From: Candidatus Altimarinota bacterium
GTDB taxonomy: Bacteria > Patescibacteriota > Gracilibacteria > BD1-5 > UBA6164
Reading direction: 5' to 3'
Length of the DNA: 64,000 nt
NCBI GenBank assembly: GCA_013368515.1
Contig: JABWCI010000006.1
Location: 1 to 64,000 of the forward strand
Shown here piece after piece: positions 1 to 9,881 of the stretch; positions within the stretch are counted from its first letter, which is position 1, and the number at the start of each line of letters is the position of its first letter. The translations under genes were made by a program, and so were the position numbers. A model generated the notes under the pieces. The model was not told the origin of the DNA. It searched no databases and saw only the letters and a list, made by a program, of their open reading frames with translations.

Positions 1-984
1 GAAGCAAGAAAACCTACCAGTTGCAGCACCAAGTTGATTAAACTCTGGATGAAGTCTTCCCGTTACCGGATTTACTTTTTCAAGTAAAGAATCTCCAAAT
101 GCAGATATTAACTTTTCATATTTTCTATATTCTCTAAGAACAGCAGCAACAGGGTGACTTACTGCAGCAAGGATGTCATCACCAGTGGATGGAATATTTT
201 GTTTTAGCTTATTATTAAATAAGTCTAAAAGTTGAGTCTGACTATTTATGTTAATAGGGGGTTGAGATGTACCAAATAAATCAACGGATTGATAACGATA
301 CATATCTTTTATTGCATCATAAAACTTAGTTGCTGCTTCATCTCTTTTTACTTTTAAATTCTTAATTATCCCTTTCCACTTTTCTACGTCTATATATATT
401 CCTCTATGTTCCATTTCTGCTACTACTTTTGTTGTAGCAAATTCGAGTTTTGCTATGTTTATAATCTTTTCTTTCTGAAGTTTTTCAAGTTGTAATTTAA
501 ATATTGGAAATAGTATTAAAGTATCTAAAGCACCATATTCTAATTGTTCGTGTGTAAACCTTTGATGAAGCATTCCTACAAATGTTGTACGTATTGCCTT
601 TTCCATCTTTAAACCCAGATATTGTTCAGATAATGTTTTTAAACCAAAAAATCCAGGACCCAGACCTGCAGTAAGTACTCCTTCTGCAAGCATTGTATCG
701 TATATGTTATTCATCTCTACACCAGTTTGATGTTTTAAGAATTTGTAATCGAATTTAGCATTATGCAATATTTTAATAATTTTTGGATCTTCCATTATTG
801 TCTTATATCTAGGAACAGATTTTAAATCAACATCTCTAAAATTTATCTTTGCTTTATCTGTTATACTATCATAACTTATCATCATATAATTAAATTCCTT
901 TGTTGATAGTTTATCAAGACTTATTCATCTTATTCATGGATTTTTAATATATTCTGCTAGCATAGTATCATAATATCTTGCCAT
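1..984 (-). CDS. polA: DNA polymerase I, N-terminal part (runs off the window)
   Basis: Family A DNA polymerase for repair and Okazaki-fragment processing. The 328 visible codons contain an exonuclease-like region followed by the start of the polymerase domain, ending in LHPEFNQLGAATGRFS, a signature of PolA motif A surroundings. The exo II-like motif HNAKFD and an exo III-like LEYGALDTL are present, but no exo I D-x-E precedes them. Instead the protein opens with a second copy of the late exo segment (YYDTMLAEYIKNPG, then ISYDSITDKAK). I chose the ATG at 984 because a transcription terminator lies immediately upstream and leaves no room for more protein. TGA codons read as Gly in NPGIRG. There is no 5'-nuclease domain. 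The C-terminus lies outside the window. Proofreading may be absent, by inference. Confidence 0.9.
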
Positions 985-1030
985 TTTTTTAGTGTAAAAA
1001 ATTATTTTTCTTATTATATTTAAAAAAATA

Positions 1031-1058
1031 AAAAAGACTAGAAATTTTCTAGTCTTTT
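1031..1058 (-). terminator. Rho-independent terminator of ndk
   Basis: Hairpin with arms AAAAAGACTAGAAA and TTTCTAGTCTTTTT, ending in a T-run on the minus strand, six bases after the ndk stop. It separates ndk from polA. Confidence 0.85.
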
Positions 1059-1063
1059 TCTAA

Positions 1064-1510
1064 TTATGATATTACTTGGTCAATAACTCTTGTATAGTTA
1101 AATACATCTTGTCCTTTAAAAAATCTGTTTAATTCAATTGCAGCATTTTCTGGAGTATCTGATGCATGAATAATATTAGCATCAATAGTTAAACCAAAAT
1201 CACCTCTAATTGAACCAGGAAGAGCTTCAGCTGGATTTGTAGCACCAGTTAACATTCTAACAGTTGCAACAGCATTTACTCAAGTTGCAGCAATAGCAAC
1301 AACAGGAGTTCTTGTCATATATTTTTTAATTCCAGGAAAAAATGGTTTATCTTTTAAGAAATCATAATGTTCTTCGATGATAGCTTCATCTAATTGCATC
1401 ATTTTTAATCCACTGATTTTTAACCCTTTATTTTCTAATCTAGCAACAACTTGACCGATTAATCCTCTTTCAACTGTATCTGGTTTTAATAATATTAAAG
1501 TAGTTTGCAT
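1064..1510 (-). CDS. ndk: Nucleoside diphosphate kinase
   Basis: Balances NTP and dNTP pools by phosphotransfer through a histidine. The reading frame is a normal 148 residues: LILLKPDTVERGLIG at the start, then RTPVVAIAAT-G-VNAVATVR, then LTGATNPAEALPGSIRGDF and the nucleotide-binding tail with IIHASDT, where the active-site His (NIIHASD) is visible. The single internal TGA (1277-1279) falls where the family has the Gly of E-G-x-N-A, so this gene alone gives clear support for UGA as glycine. Start ATG at 1510; stop TAA. It is a single-gene transcription unit with its own terminator. No Shine-Dalgarno is visible. Confidence 0.97.
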
Positions 1511-1576
1511 ACTCTTTTTATTTAAAAATTAAAATTACAAAAAGATTATATAGTTTTTATTTATTAGTCAATTTTT

Positions 1577-2665
1577 TTATTGAACTTTATCTCATAATAC
1601 TATGATATAATCTATATTATTTTTTTCATTTAATAATATTTTTGGACTAAAATAATTATAATATATTCACAAGTTATCAAAATTTAAATATGGATTACAT
1701 TTTTTTTCTTCTTTTTCACAGTCTCATAGAAAATATAGTTTATTTAGATTATTGTAATTCAATTCTAAAGTTTCGTATCATTCTATATAATTAAATTCAT
1801 CTATTTTTTTTATCTCATTAACTATATTTTTAAAAAATATGTCTTCATTATTTCATTTTTTATAATAAATAAGAACTTTATTTTTTAAATCCTTTTCTTT
1901 TAGATTAGTTAGATTTGATCTAAAAATAGAAGACATATATTTTAAAGTATTTCAATTTTGATTATAGATATTGTATATGTCTATAAAACTTTGACTTATA
2001 GGTTTTAGAGTTGTATTTAAAATCAATATATTTTTATCTTTTGTTTGCAGTTTTTTATATTCAAAATTTAATTTATTTGAATATTTTTCATTTATCTTAC
2101 TATTTTCGCTACAATTTAAAGTGATTTCTAGATATCAATTATCTTTTAATTTACTTGAATCAATTTCAAAAAATACTCTGGAAATATCGTTTTTAACTAT
2201 AGTTTCTTTTTCTATTATTTTTCATTTATAGATATTTTCAAAATCATTTAGATTTAGCTCACAGTATATATTATTTAATTTTTTTAAACTATTATTTTCT
2301 TCTGTAATTATTGTTATTTGTTTTGATCATATATTTGCTATACTTAATTCAAATTTTTGCATAGAGTTTGATAAATATAGTGTATTGTCTATCAGTTTTT
2401 CCTCTATTTTTAGTATAGTATTTTTATTTGTATTTGAATCAAATTTGTGTAATAAATTGTTTTTTAGAGATATATTGAAAATAAAGAACACTAAAAACAA
2501 TATTATGAAAACTGCTAATAAAATCTTAAAATAGTATTTGTATTGTAAATTCATTTTAATACTACCTTTCTTTATAGATTTAACTATCTTTATTGATTTA
2601 TTTGATTTATCAATTTGTTTTCAGATTTGTTTTTTTATTTGTTTTATTTGTTTAGTTTTATTCAT
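1577..2665 (-). CDS. Membrane-anchored protein of unknown function
   Basis: 362 residues, not recognised. A basic cytoplasmic stretch of about 38 residues (rich in Lys, Gln, Ile) is followed by one hydrophobic helix, about residues 43-65 (ILLAVFIILFLVFFIFNI), and then a long Lys/Asn/Glu-rich extracytoplasmic region with no family motif that I can name. An internal ATG at 2554 would remove the basic leader, but the frame stays open to the ATG at 2665, which I prefer. Several in-frame TGA codons are read as Gly. It lies between ndk and trhP, both separately transcribed. Function unknown. Confidence 0.75.
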
Positions 2666-2860
2666 TTTTCATATTTTGTAAAAATAAATTTGTTTTATTA
2701 TACTCATTAAAAAAATATATCACTAGATTTTATTTAATTTTGATTGATTATTTGTAAAAAATACTTGATATTTAGTTTTTTTTCATAAAATAACATTACT
2801 TTTTAAAAAACTAAAAAGTGGCTAGTTTGGAACTAGTTTTATAACTTAATATTTTTAGTC

Positions 2861-4231
2861 ATGTCAAAAAAATTGGAGCTGTTAATGCCAGCTTGAGATA
2901 TGGAGAAACTTAAATTTGCTTATGCTTATTGAGCTGATGCAACTTATGTAGGTGCTCCTATGTTCTCTCTAAGAGCTAGAACAAATGCTTTTACAATGGA
3001 AACATTAAAAGAAGCTACAGATTATGCTCATAATCTAGGTAAAAAAATATATTTTACTGCAAATATTTATGCTCACAACATAAAAATAAAACCATTTTTA
3101 GCACAATTTAGAAAAATGGTTGAAATGTGACCAGATGCTTTTATAATGGCAGATCCAGGTCTTATTTATCTAGTTAGAAAAGAATTTCCAGATGTAGAAG
3201 TTCATCTATCTGTTCAAGCTAATAACACAAATTGGGCTCAAGCAGAATTTTGGTCTACTCTTTGAGTAAAAAGAATAATTCTTAGTAGAGAAATATCTAT
3301 TAAAGAAATGAAGGAAATCCATGAACATGTACCAAATATGGAACTTGAAGCATTTGTACATTGAGCTATTTGTATGGCTTATAGTGGTAGATGTCTTATA
3401 TCAAATTATCTAAGTAATAGAGATCCAAATCAATGAACTTGTTCTCATTCTTGTAGATGGGAGTTTAAAGTATTTAAAGATGAAAAAACTGAAGCAGAAT
3501 TAGAAACTGTTACAGGTAGACCGGAGGATTATGAAGAATTGACAGGTAATTTTTATCTAGAAGAAAAAGAAAGACCTGGAGATATAATGGAAATTGACGA
3601 AGATTCATATGGAACATATCTTATGAATAGTAGAGATCTTTGTGCTATAGATTATATGGAGGAACTAAAAGATGCTTGAATAATAAGCTTTAAAGTTGAA
3701 TGAAGAAATAAAACAGTTAATTATATAGCTTCAGTTTGACTTGCATATAGAGCTGCAATTGATGCAATTGAAAAGTGAGAAAAATATGATAGTCATAAGT
3801 TAGCTGAAGAATTATTTTCTATTGCAAATAGAGGTTATATTCCAGGATTTTTAGCTGGTAATCCAAATGCAAATGCACAATTCTATGAAAGAAATGGTAG
3901 TTATGGTACAAAAGCATTTTTATGAATACTTAGAGATTATGATAGTGAAAATAAGCTTGTTAGAGTTGAAGTAAAAAATAGATTTGAAAAAGGTGATAAA
4001 ATAGAAATAGTTTCACCAAGTTGAGTTAAAGAAGCTATTGTAGAAACTATTTACAAAACAACTTTAAATCACTGAGTGCATAAATCAACTACAACTTTTA
4101 CAGATTTTGAATATAGTTTTGATAAATCAAAAGCTGAAGAAGTAGAAACAGCTCATGGTTGATGATATGAAGTATGGATTAATATGGAAAATAAACCAGA
4201 AGCATTTAGTTTAATCAGAAAAGAAATATAA
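2861..4231 (+). CDS. trhP: Peptidase U32 family protein, YegQ/TrhP-like tRNA hydroxylation factor
   Basis: 456 residues. U32 family proteins of the YegQ/TrhP type take part in 5-hydroxyuridine formation at the tRNA wobble base, while some relatives modify 23S rRNA (RlhA). Visible markers: LELLMPAGDMEKLKFAYAYG at the N-terminus, VHLSVQANNTN, the U32 core EAFVHGAICMAYSGRCLIS, and the cysteine cluster TCSHSCRW that follows. More than ten in-frame TGA codons fall on conserved glycines, for example in PAGD and VHGAIC. The gene is followed by a strong terminator and appears monocistronic. The U32 family is certain; the choice of TrhP over RlhA is less so. Confidence 0.9.
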
Positions 4232-4248
4232 TTCTTGAAAAAATATAA

Positions 4249-4286
4249 AAAGTTATTAGATTATGTATATATCTAATAACTTTTTT
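4249..4286 (+). terminator. Terminator after trhP
   Basis: Stem AAAAGTTATTAGAT with ATCTAATAACTTTT followed by a T-run, just after the TAA stop. Confidence 0.85.
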
Positions 4287-4289
4287 ATT

Positions 4290-5456
4290 ATGTGACATAT
4301 TTTGGTTAATTCAAAAACTTATAGAAATATCATATTTACATTTGTTTGAATAATGTATTTTATCATATATTATCATTTAAGTTATGATTATATTGTATAT
4401 TATTTTACAAACAAAATAATATATTGAGATTATATAATATCATATTTTAATGCTATAATTTGAATGTTTACATCTATTTGAATAATAGGTATATTTATAA
4501 AAATATTTCAAAAAATAGTAGATAGTTTTTTTGACTCTAACAGAGAAAAATTATTTTTTCTAGACATATTGTACTGATTTATGTCTTTTACTAAATATTT
4601 TATTTCCCTTTTTGTTTTTATATATTTTGCTATAGTTCCTGCTTTTGTAGAGGTTTATTTACATAAATTTTATTTTGTTTCAATTATAGTAGTAGTTGTT
4701 TATTATATAACAAAATTTATTAATAAATACTTTGAAAAAGATTTATTAAAAAGAGCTAAACTTAAAACTCAATCTAAAACTCTATTCCCTTTTTTAAATA
4801 AAGTAATAGTAGTTTTTATATGGATAGTATGAGTTATAACGATTTTTGATAATCTAGGTTATAATATATCGGCTCTTATTGCATGAGCTTGAATTTGATG
4901 ATTGGCTATAGCATTTGCAGCACAAAAAAGTATAAGTAATATGTTTGGTGCTATAAATATACTTTTAAACAAACCTTTTAGTATTTGAGATTATGTTCGT
5001 ATTAATTGAGTTACTTGAACGGTTAAAGATATATGATTATCTTATCTTACTATCATTGATAAATTATGACATCAAGTAATGATACCAAATGAAGTAATTA
5101 TATCAAATAATGTAGAAAATTTTTCTATAAGAGAAAATAGAAGAACAGATTTCTCAATCTGAGTTGCTTTTTGAACTAGTTTAGAAAAGATGCAAGAATG
5201 AGTAAGTATTATTGAGTCTATATTGGAAGAAGAAAAAGAGCTTTGATTTATATGAAAATACAGAGTAAATTTTGATATGTTTTGAGAATTTTCTTTGAAT
5301 ATACAAGCTACATATTTTTCACTACTAAATGACTCTATAGATGAATATGTTAAACAAAAAGAAAAAATAAATCTAGAAATAAAAAATAGATTTAAAAAAG
5401 CAGGTGTAGAAATGGCATTCCCTACTAGAGAGCTTATAATTAAAAAAGAATCATAA
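4290..5456 (+). CDS. MscS family mechanosensitive channel
   Basis: 388 residues. Releases solutes on hypo-osmotic shock. Four to five hydrophobic helices fill the first 190 residues. They are followed by the MscS pore helix with its glycine/alanine pattern (ALIAGAGIGGLAIAFAAQ) and the beta domain (FSIGDYVRINGVTGTVKDIG, then HQVMIPNEVI), and then a C-terminal alpha/beta region. Many pore-helix glycines are TGA codons, which fits the helix-packing role of glycine in this family. The ATG at 4290 (MGHILVN) directly follows the trhP terminator; an ATG at about 4352 is an alternative. A terminator follows the stop. Confidence 0.93.
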
Positions 5457-5486
5457 AAAACTAAGACTTTTAAGTCTTAGTTTTTT
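5455..5486. terminator. Bidirectional terminator between mscS and the RhuM-like gene
   Basis: Palindrome AAAAACTAAGACTT / AAGTCTTAGTTTTT between two convergent genes. It can serve both. Confidence 0.85.
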
Positions 5487-5889
5487 ATATGAATTGAAAA
5501 GATTCTATTTTATTTTTGATTTCTATATATTTATTTTTAACTATTTCGAGTATAGTACTATTGCTTGAATAAGTATTTTTTATGATCCTATTTGTTTTTA
5601 TAAGTAGTTTTGTTTCGTTATATTTTTTTAATTTGTATCATACAATTATAATAGAATCTATACTATAGATTTTTGTAGTTTTATCTTTGGCTTTATTGTA
5701 AAAAGTAGAGCTATGTTTTATATCTAAACTAGATATGATATCACTTATATCCTTTTTCTTTACTTGAAACAATTCACTTATATCTTTTTTTGATAACTCT
5801 ATACTTCAGTTTTTATATACTATGTTTATAATAGAGTTGTTTCTTTCCAGTGAAATAGTTCAGTTTATGTGTTTTGTTAGCTTATTCAT
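5485..5889 (-). CDS. Small RhuM-like / phage-type DNA-binding protein
   Basis: 134 residues. The N-terminal half has a helix-turn-helix-like stretch (IELSKKDISELFQVKKKDIS). It is followed by SIDSIIIVGYKLKKYNE, resembling the YNLDVIISVGYRV box of RhuM/virulence-associated proteins, which are usually phage-derived. It is shorter than typical RhuM (about 330 residues) and may be the N-terminal domain only. Start ATG at 5889, stop TAA at the terminator. The link to RhuM rests on one short motif, so I regard it as suggestive. Monocistronic, convergent with mscS. Confidence 0.6.
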
Positions 5890-5970
5890 ATATCGATTTA
5901 TTAGTATATATTATGTATATATACTATATATACTTTTATATGCATTTCAAATTTTAATATAAATTTAATG

Positions 5971-5999
5971 TTGACATTATATTATTTATAAGTTATATA
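5971..5999 (+). promoter_or_regulatory. Sigma70-like promoter for the pheA-like gene
   Basis: TTGACA at 5971-5976, a 17-bp spacer and TATATA at 5994-5999, 28 bp before the ATG. Confidence 0.6.
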
Positions 6000-6026
6000 G
6001 TAAAATAATATAATTATTTATAAATT

Positions 6027-7106
6027 ATGAAAGTAGCTTGATTAACAACTTGAACATATACGCATAATGCTTGGCTTGAAATGTGATCACCTTGAAAATA
6101 TATTCCTCAAGAATGAAATAAACAAACAATAGATTTTTTGAGAGCAAATAGATCTGTTTGATTATTACCAAAACTCAATGTTTATTGATGACCAGTAGAG
6201 GAAGTTATGTCAAATATATGGAAGTTGAGAGAAGCTAGAATGCTTGGTTATTACAAATTGCAGATAAATCATGTACTTGCTTGAGTTTGAGAAATATGAG
6301 AAATAAAAGAGGTTCATGCACATCCTCAAGCTCTTATGCAATGTTCTGATTGATTATTATCACTTTGAGCAAATCCTGACTTTCTTTTTAGAGAAGCTTA
6401 TAAAACTCCACTTATGTATGAAACAAAACAAGTAGTTTTAGAAATACAAGATGAAGCTGGTAGTTTGGCTAGTGCTCTCAGAGTACTTGTTAACCATTGA
6501 GTTGATTTACAATATCTTCATTCTACTCCATATACTAGATGAAAATATAGATTTTACTTACTTATAAATGAAAAAGATTTGCCTTTGATGAATTCTAAAG
6601 TATTTAGAGATGAATTAAAAGAAGTATGATGAAATGTTGTTTTAGATGAATCTTGAAGTTTAGATGAGTCTTGAAATGTAAAGCTTGTAAAAACATCTAC
6701 TAATCTTTCTTCTTTAAATCAAGTTAAGTATGATCCAAATCTTGCATTGATTTGCAGTGAAAAAACTGCACTTGAAAATGGTTTAAATATATATCAAAAT
6801 CCATTTTGTCCTACAGATAATGAAACACATTTTAGTGTTATTTCCACTATGCAAGTAAACGATTTAGATGCTTTTAGTGGAATAGTTACCGATAAAGTTA
6901 TGGCTTTATTATCACTTCCAAATAGAGTTTGAGTATTGGCTCAATCATTAGAAATAATAAAAAATTACTGATTATCACTTAGTTTTATCATGTCTCTTGC
7001 AAATAATTCATGAGGTTATGATTTCCCTATGGTTATGGATAAACCAAAAAGTGTACTATTACAATCAGATATACAAAAAATCTGATGAAATTTGAGAATA
7101 TTATAA
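6027..7106 (+). CDS. Prephenate dehydratase-like protein with two ACT-like regions
   Basis: 359 residues. Prephenate dehydratase makes phenylpyruvate for Phe synthesis. Dehydratase pieces are recognisable: the opening beta strand (MKVAGLTTGTYTHNAW), the middle region ending HAHPQALMQCSDGL (family: SHPQALAQC), and a late segment LICSEKTALENGLNIYQN followed by DNETHFSVIS (family: AAIAS..A...GL.....I.D...N.TRF.V). Unusually, an ACT-like segment (LEIQDEAGSLASALRVLVNH) lies between these parts, and a second (LSLPNRVGVLAQSLEIIKNY) lies at the C-terminus. A TTGACA promoter precedes it and a terminator follows. Whether it still dehydrates prephenate or serves as an amino-acid sensor is not decidable here. 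Confidence 0.75.
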
Positions 7107-7133
7107 AAACACACTATATTAGTGTGTTTTTAT
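7104..7133. terminator. Terminator between the pheA-like gene and the rhs fragment
   Basis: AAAAACACACTA / TAGTGTGTTTTT palindrome overlapping the TAA stop. Confidence 0.85.
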
Positions 7134-7423
7134 AATTAATAAATTCTAGTTTATGATTATTACTATCATTTGCTTCTATCATTCTACCAAGAGAATCATA
7201 ACTATATGTTTCACTTGTTATTCAAACTACTCCATTTCAGTTTGTAATGTTTTTTGATATTAATCTGTTTTGAGAATCATAAGTATAGTTTATGATTGTA
7301 CCATTTGGGTCTATTTTTTGTACTAGATTATTGTTTGTATCATAAGTATAACTAGTTGTTAGGTTTCAAGAGTTTGTGACTTTACTATCAGTTTTAACTT
7401 TTCAAGTGTAAGTGTATGTATAG
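7114..7423 (-). pseudogene. RHS/YD-repeat fragment
   Basis: A stretch open on the minus strand between stops, with no start codon, encoding three YD-type repeats (SYTYDTNNNLVQKIDPNG, NYTYDSQNRLISKNI, TYSYDSLGRMIEAND). It is nearly identical to 11640-11826 plus a short piece near 12000 inside the large rhs gene, so it is a duplicated remnant and not an independent gene. It ends abruptly at the pheA-like terminator. Confidence 0.85.
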
Positions 7424-7458
7424 TTTTATATTATAATAAGTTTATATACTGTTTAAAT

Positions 7459-7794
7459 TTACACAGTAATATTTCTATATACATATCACATAAAAATAAG
7501 AATAATAAAATAAATAATAGAAAATATTAAACCCGTCCTGTGTAATTTGAATTTATAAATTATGTAGTAAAATACTACTAATATAAATATATTCATTACT
7601 ACGGATATTATAATTTCCTTATCTCAATTAAATGAGTAAAAAATAAAAAATCCCAATAAATTTGTCTTAAATAAATGAATATAATTTAAATTATTTAATG
7701 TTCAGTAAAAAAATGATAACAAAAAAATAGATGTATAGATAGTTACTATATATTTAAATATATAGTTTGATATGTTTTTTATTTTGATATTCAT
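7459..7794 (-). CDS. Small three-helix membrane protein, candidate immunity protein for the orphan rhs tip
   Basis: 111 residues, three predicted transmembrane helices (around residues 12-30, 58-76 and 84-104) and short Lys-rich loops. No known family recognised. ATG at 7794, stop TAA; three TGA codons read as Gly. It starts 16 bases after the stop of the rhs tip upstream, in the same direction. That is the usual position of the immunity gene after an RHS C-terminal toxin. The immunity role is inferred from position only. A small membrane protein could protect if the toxin acts at the membrane or is neutralised there. Confidence 0.65.
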
Positions 7795-7810
7795 AATTAA
7801 TTAGTTAATG

Positions 7811-9277
7811 TTAATATTTAGAATAATTAATGAATGAGTTTATAAAATCAATTCTATTAAAACTATTTACTTTATTTTTTAATAAAGACTCTTTTTCATT
7901 TATATATGCTGGTGCAACTTTTGCTGTCATAGTAATTCTTTCTAATTTAGATGTCTTATCATTTTCACTATTTCAATAATCAAAATAAGGTTTTACATCA
8001 TATTCTTTATGTAAATCTGATTCAGTTATAGGATCATAATAATTATATGTTCACATATTTTCAGCCTCAAGCACAAGTTTTCAAGTTTTATAATGATATA
8101 CTGCTTCCCTATGTCAATCCTTTGATATATATTTAGTATTAAACTCAAATGTTGGTGTATTATAACTATGCCAAACAGATTCAGATTGTGATAGTAATCT
8201 CCATCAATTTTTAATAGCATCTATTTCCGTCTCAGGCAAATCAACATTTAATACATTTCTTGCATAATGTTCTGCAGCAGTTTGTGGTATAGTTAATGGT
8301 TTCCCCTCCGTCCCCATCAAATCAACATAATTCAAACTATTATTCCCCACATAACTATATAAATTCACATCATCAGCTATATCAATTGGATCTCTAGATA
8401 TAAATCTACCAAGTTCGCTATTGTAGTATCTAGCTCTAAGATAATATAATCAAATTTCAGAGTTATATTCTCTTCCAGTATAAAGTCTAGTATTTCAGTT
8501 ATCAGTTCAACTAGTTATTTCAAAATTACCAAAACTATCATATTCATAACTTACAACTATATTTCAAGAACTATTACTTATTCACTCAACACTTCATAGG
8601 TGATTTTTATGATAATAGTAAATATCATTGTTTTCTTCATAAGCTATTAAATCATCTAATCAGATTCAGTTTATGTAATTCTTTGTTGTTGTAGTTTGAT
8701 TAACTAAATCAGTAACTTTTTCACTTAATATATTTTCATTACTATAAATATATTCTACTTTTTCATTTTCTAATTCTTTCAAGTACCTTCTATTGAGTAC
8801 ATCATAACTATATTGTGCTATTATTCAACTAGAAGTTTCTACTTTTGTAAGTCTGTTTTTGTAGTCATAACTAAATTCAAAAGTTCAGTTATTTTTTAGA
8901 TTTCAGTTATTATCATAAACAAAATTTGTATTTTCATTTGTAGTTACAAGACTTCAAGTATATGTAGTTATAGTTTCAGTTGTTCAACTTCAAGTTTGTA
9001 TTTCTTCTATTATTTTTTGTAATTCATAACTTGATATACTTCAACTAAGAGTTGTATATTGATTTAATATATTAGTTTCATAATCAAAACTTGCTCCACT
9101 TCAAGTATTAATATTAAAACTATTTATTCTGTTTCAAACATCGTCATAATTAAAACTTTCTAGAAGAGTTCAAGAATTAGTTTCATTAACATTTGTTAAT
9201 CTGTAAATATCATCATACAAATAATTTTTTACACTATCACTTGTTATTCAAACTACTCCATTTAATTTTATTATATT
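7811..9277 (-). pseudogene. Orphan RHS C-terminal tip (core plus toxin domain), 5'-truncated
   Basis: 489 codons open from a TAG at 9278-9280 with no plausible start codon. It encodes late YD repeats, the RHS core (LYYLRARYYNSELGRFISRD followed by PIDIADDVN), and a private C-terminal region of about 170 residues after DLMGTEGKP. That region contains GTYNYYDP, a downstream His, and YDVKPYFDYGN, which I recall as a recurring ending of RHS-type toxins but cannot name. The core part duplicates the large rhs gene; only the tip differs. Such promoterless, start-less tips are known as orphan modules that can recombine onto a full-length rhs. A candidate immunity gene follows directly. Confidence 0.85.
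8355..9250 (-). repeat. Direct duplication of the rhs core, copy 1 (copy 2 at about 10501-11292)
   Basis: This segment and 10501-11292 encode almost the same protein, from the YLYDDIYRLTNVNE repeat to the SRDPIDIADDVNLY core. Copy 1 has about 100 extra bases in the middle (the KIIEEIQTGSG segment). The homology gives a recombination path that could exchange toxin tips. Confidence 0.8.
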
Positions 9278-9280
9278 CTA

Positions 9281-9317
9281 AGAAAAATAGAAAATATTTT
9301 TAGTATTTTCTATTTTT
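9281..9317. terminator. Hairpin upstream of the orphan rhs tip
   Basis: AAAATAGAAAATA / TATTTTCTATTTT palindrome just past the stop of the candidate immunity gene 9323-9874. It probably ends the main rhs transcript and so would silence the tip downstream. Confidence 0.75.
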
Positions 9318-9322
9318 ATTTT

Positions 9323-9874
9323 TTATTCTACATATCAAAGTATAGATTCAATTTCTAACAATTTTAAGTTTTCATCAAATAATAATATCTGTTTACTTTT
9401 TTTAGTTTCAGGTTCAATTATATGAATTACTTGTTGAACAGTTGGGGTACTAAAAAATAGTCAAAATAATCTTACAACATGTCAATCCATTCTTATCAAA
9501 TATTTACTATCTTTTGTCCAAAAAGCATTAAAATAATTATTTGGATATAACCAAGCTCTATTTATCATTTTATTATTATTTGAATTAAAAATTCAAGACA
9601 TTTTAAAATAAAAATTTCAATTAGGACTATATATTTTTGTCTCTATATTTAGTTTTGAATTATTTATTTCTATATATTCTCATTTAAATATATTAAATTC
9701 CTTTGTATTTAAATCTAACAAAAAATTATCTTCTTTTCATTTAAATTTTATTACTATCTTTTCATTTATATTAGTTTCTTTTAAATCATACATATATCTT
9801 GTTAAATATCATAATCAAAAAATCATAATTATTACTAAGATAATTGACAATAACACTATATTTATTTTTTTCAT
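9323..9874 (-). CDS. Membrane-anchored protein, candidate immunity protein of the main RHS toxin
   Basis: 183 residues. An N-terminal helix (IVLLSIILVIIMIFGLGYL, about residues 5-23) anchors a beta-rich extracytoplasmic domain of about 150 residues with no recognised family. ATG at 9874 lies 7 bases after the TAA of the large rhs gene, so the two are co-transcribed, and a hairpin follows. Position directly behind a toxin tip suggests immunity. An extracytoplasmic domain would fit a toxin that attacks the envelope, which is consistent with the possible papain-fold tip. All of this is inference from order and topology. Confidence 0.7.
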
Positions 9875-9881
9875 ATTTTTT

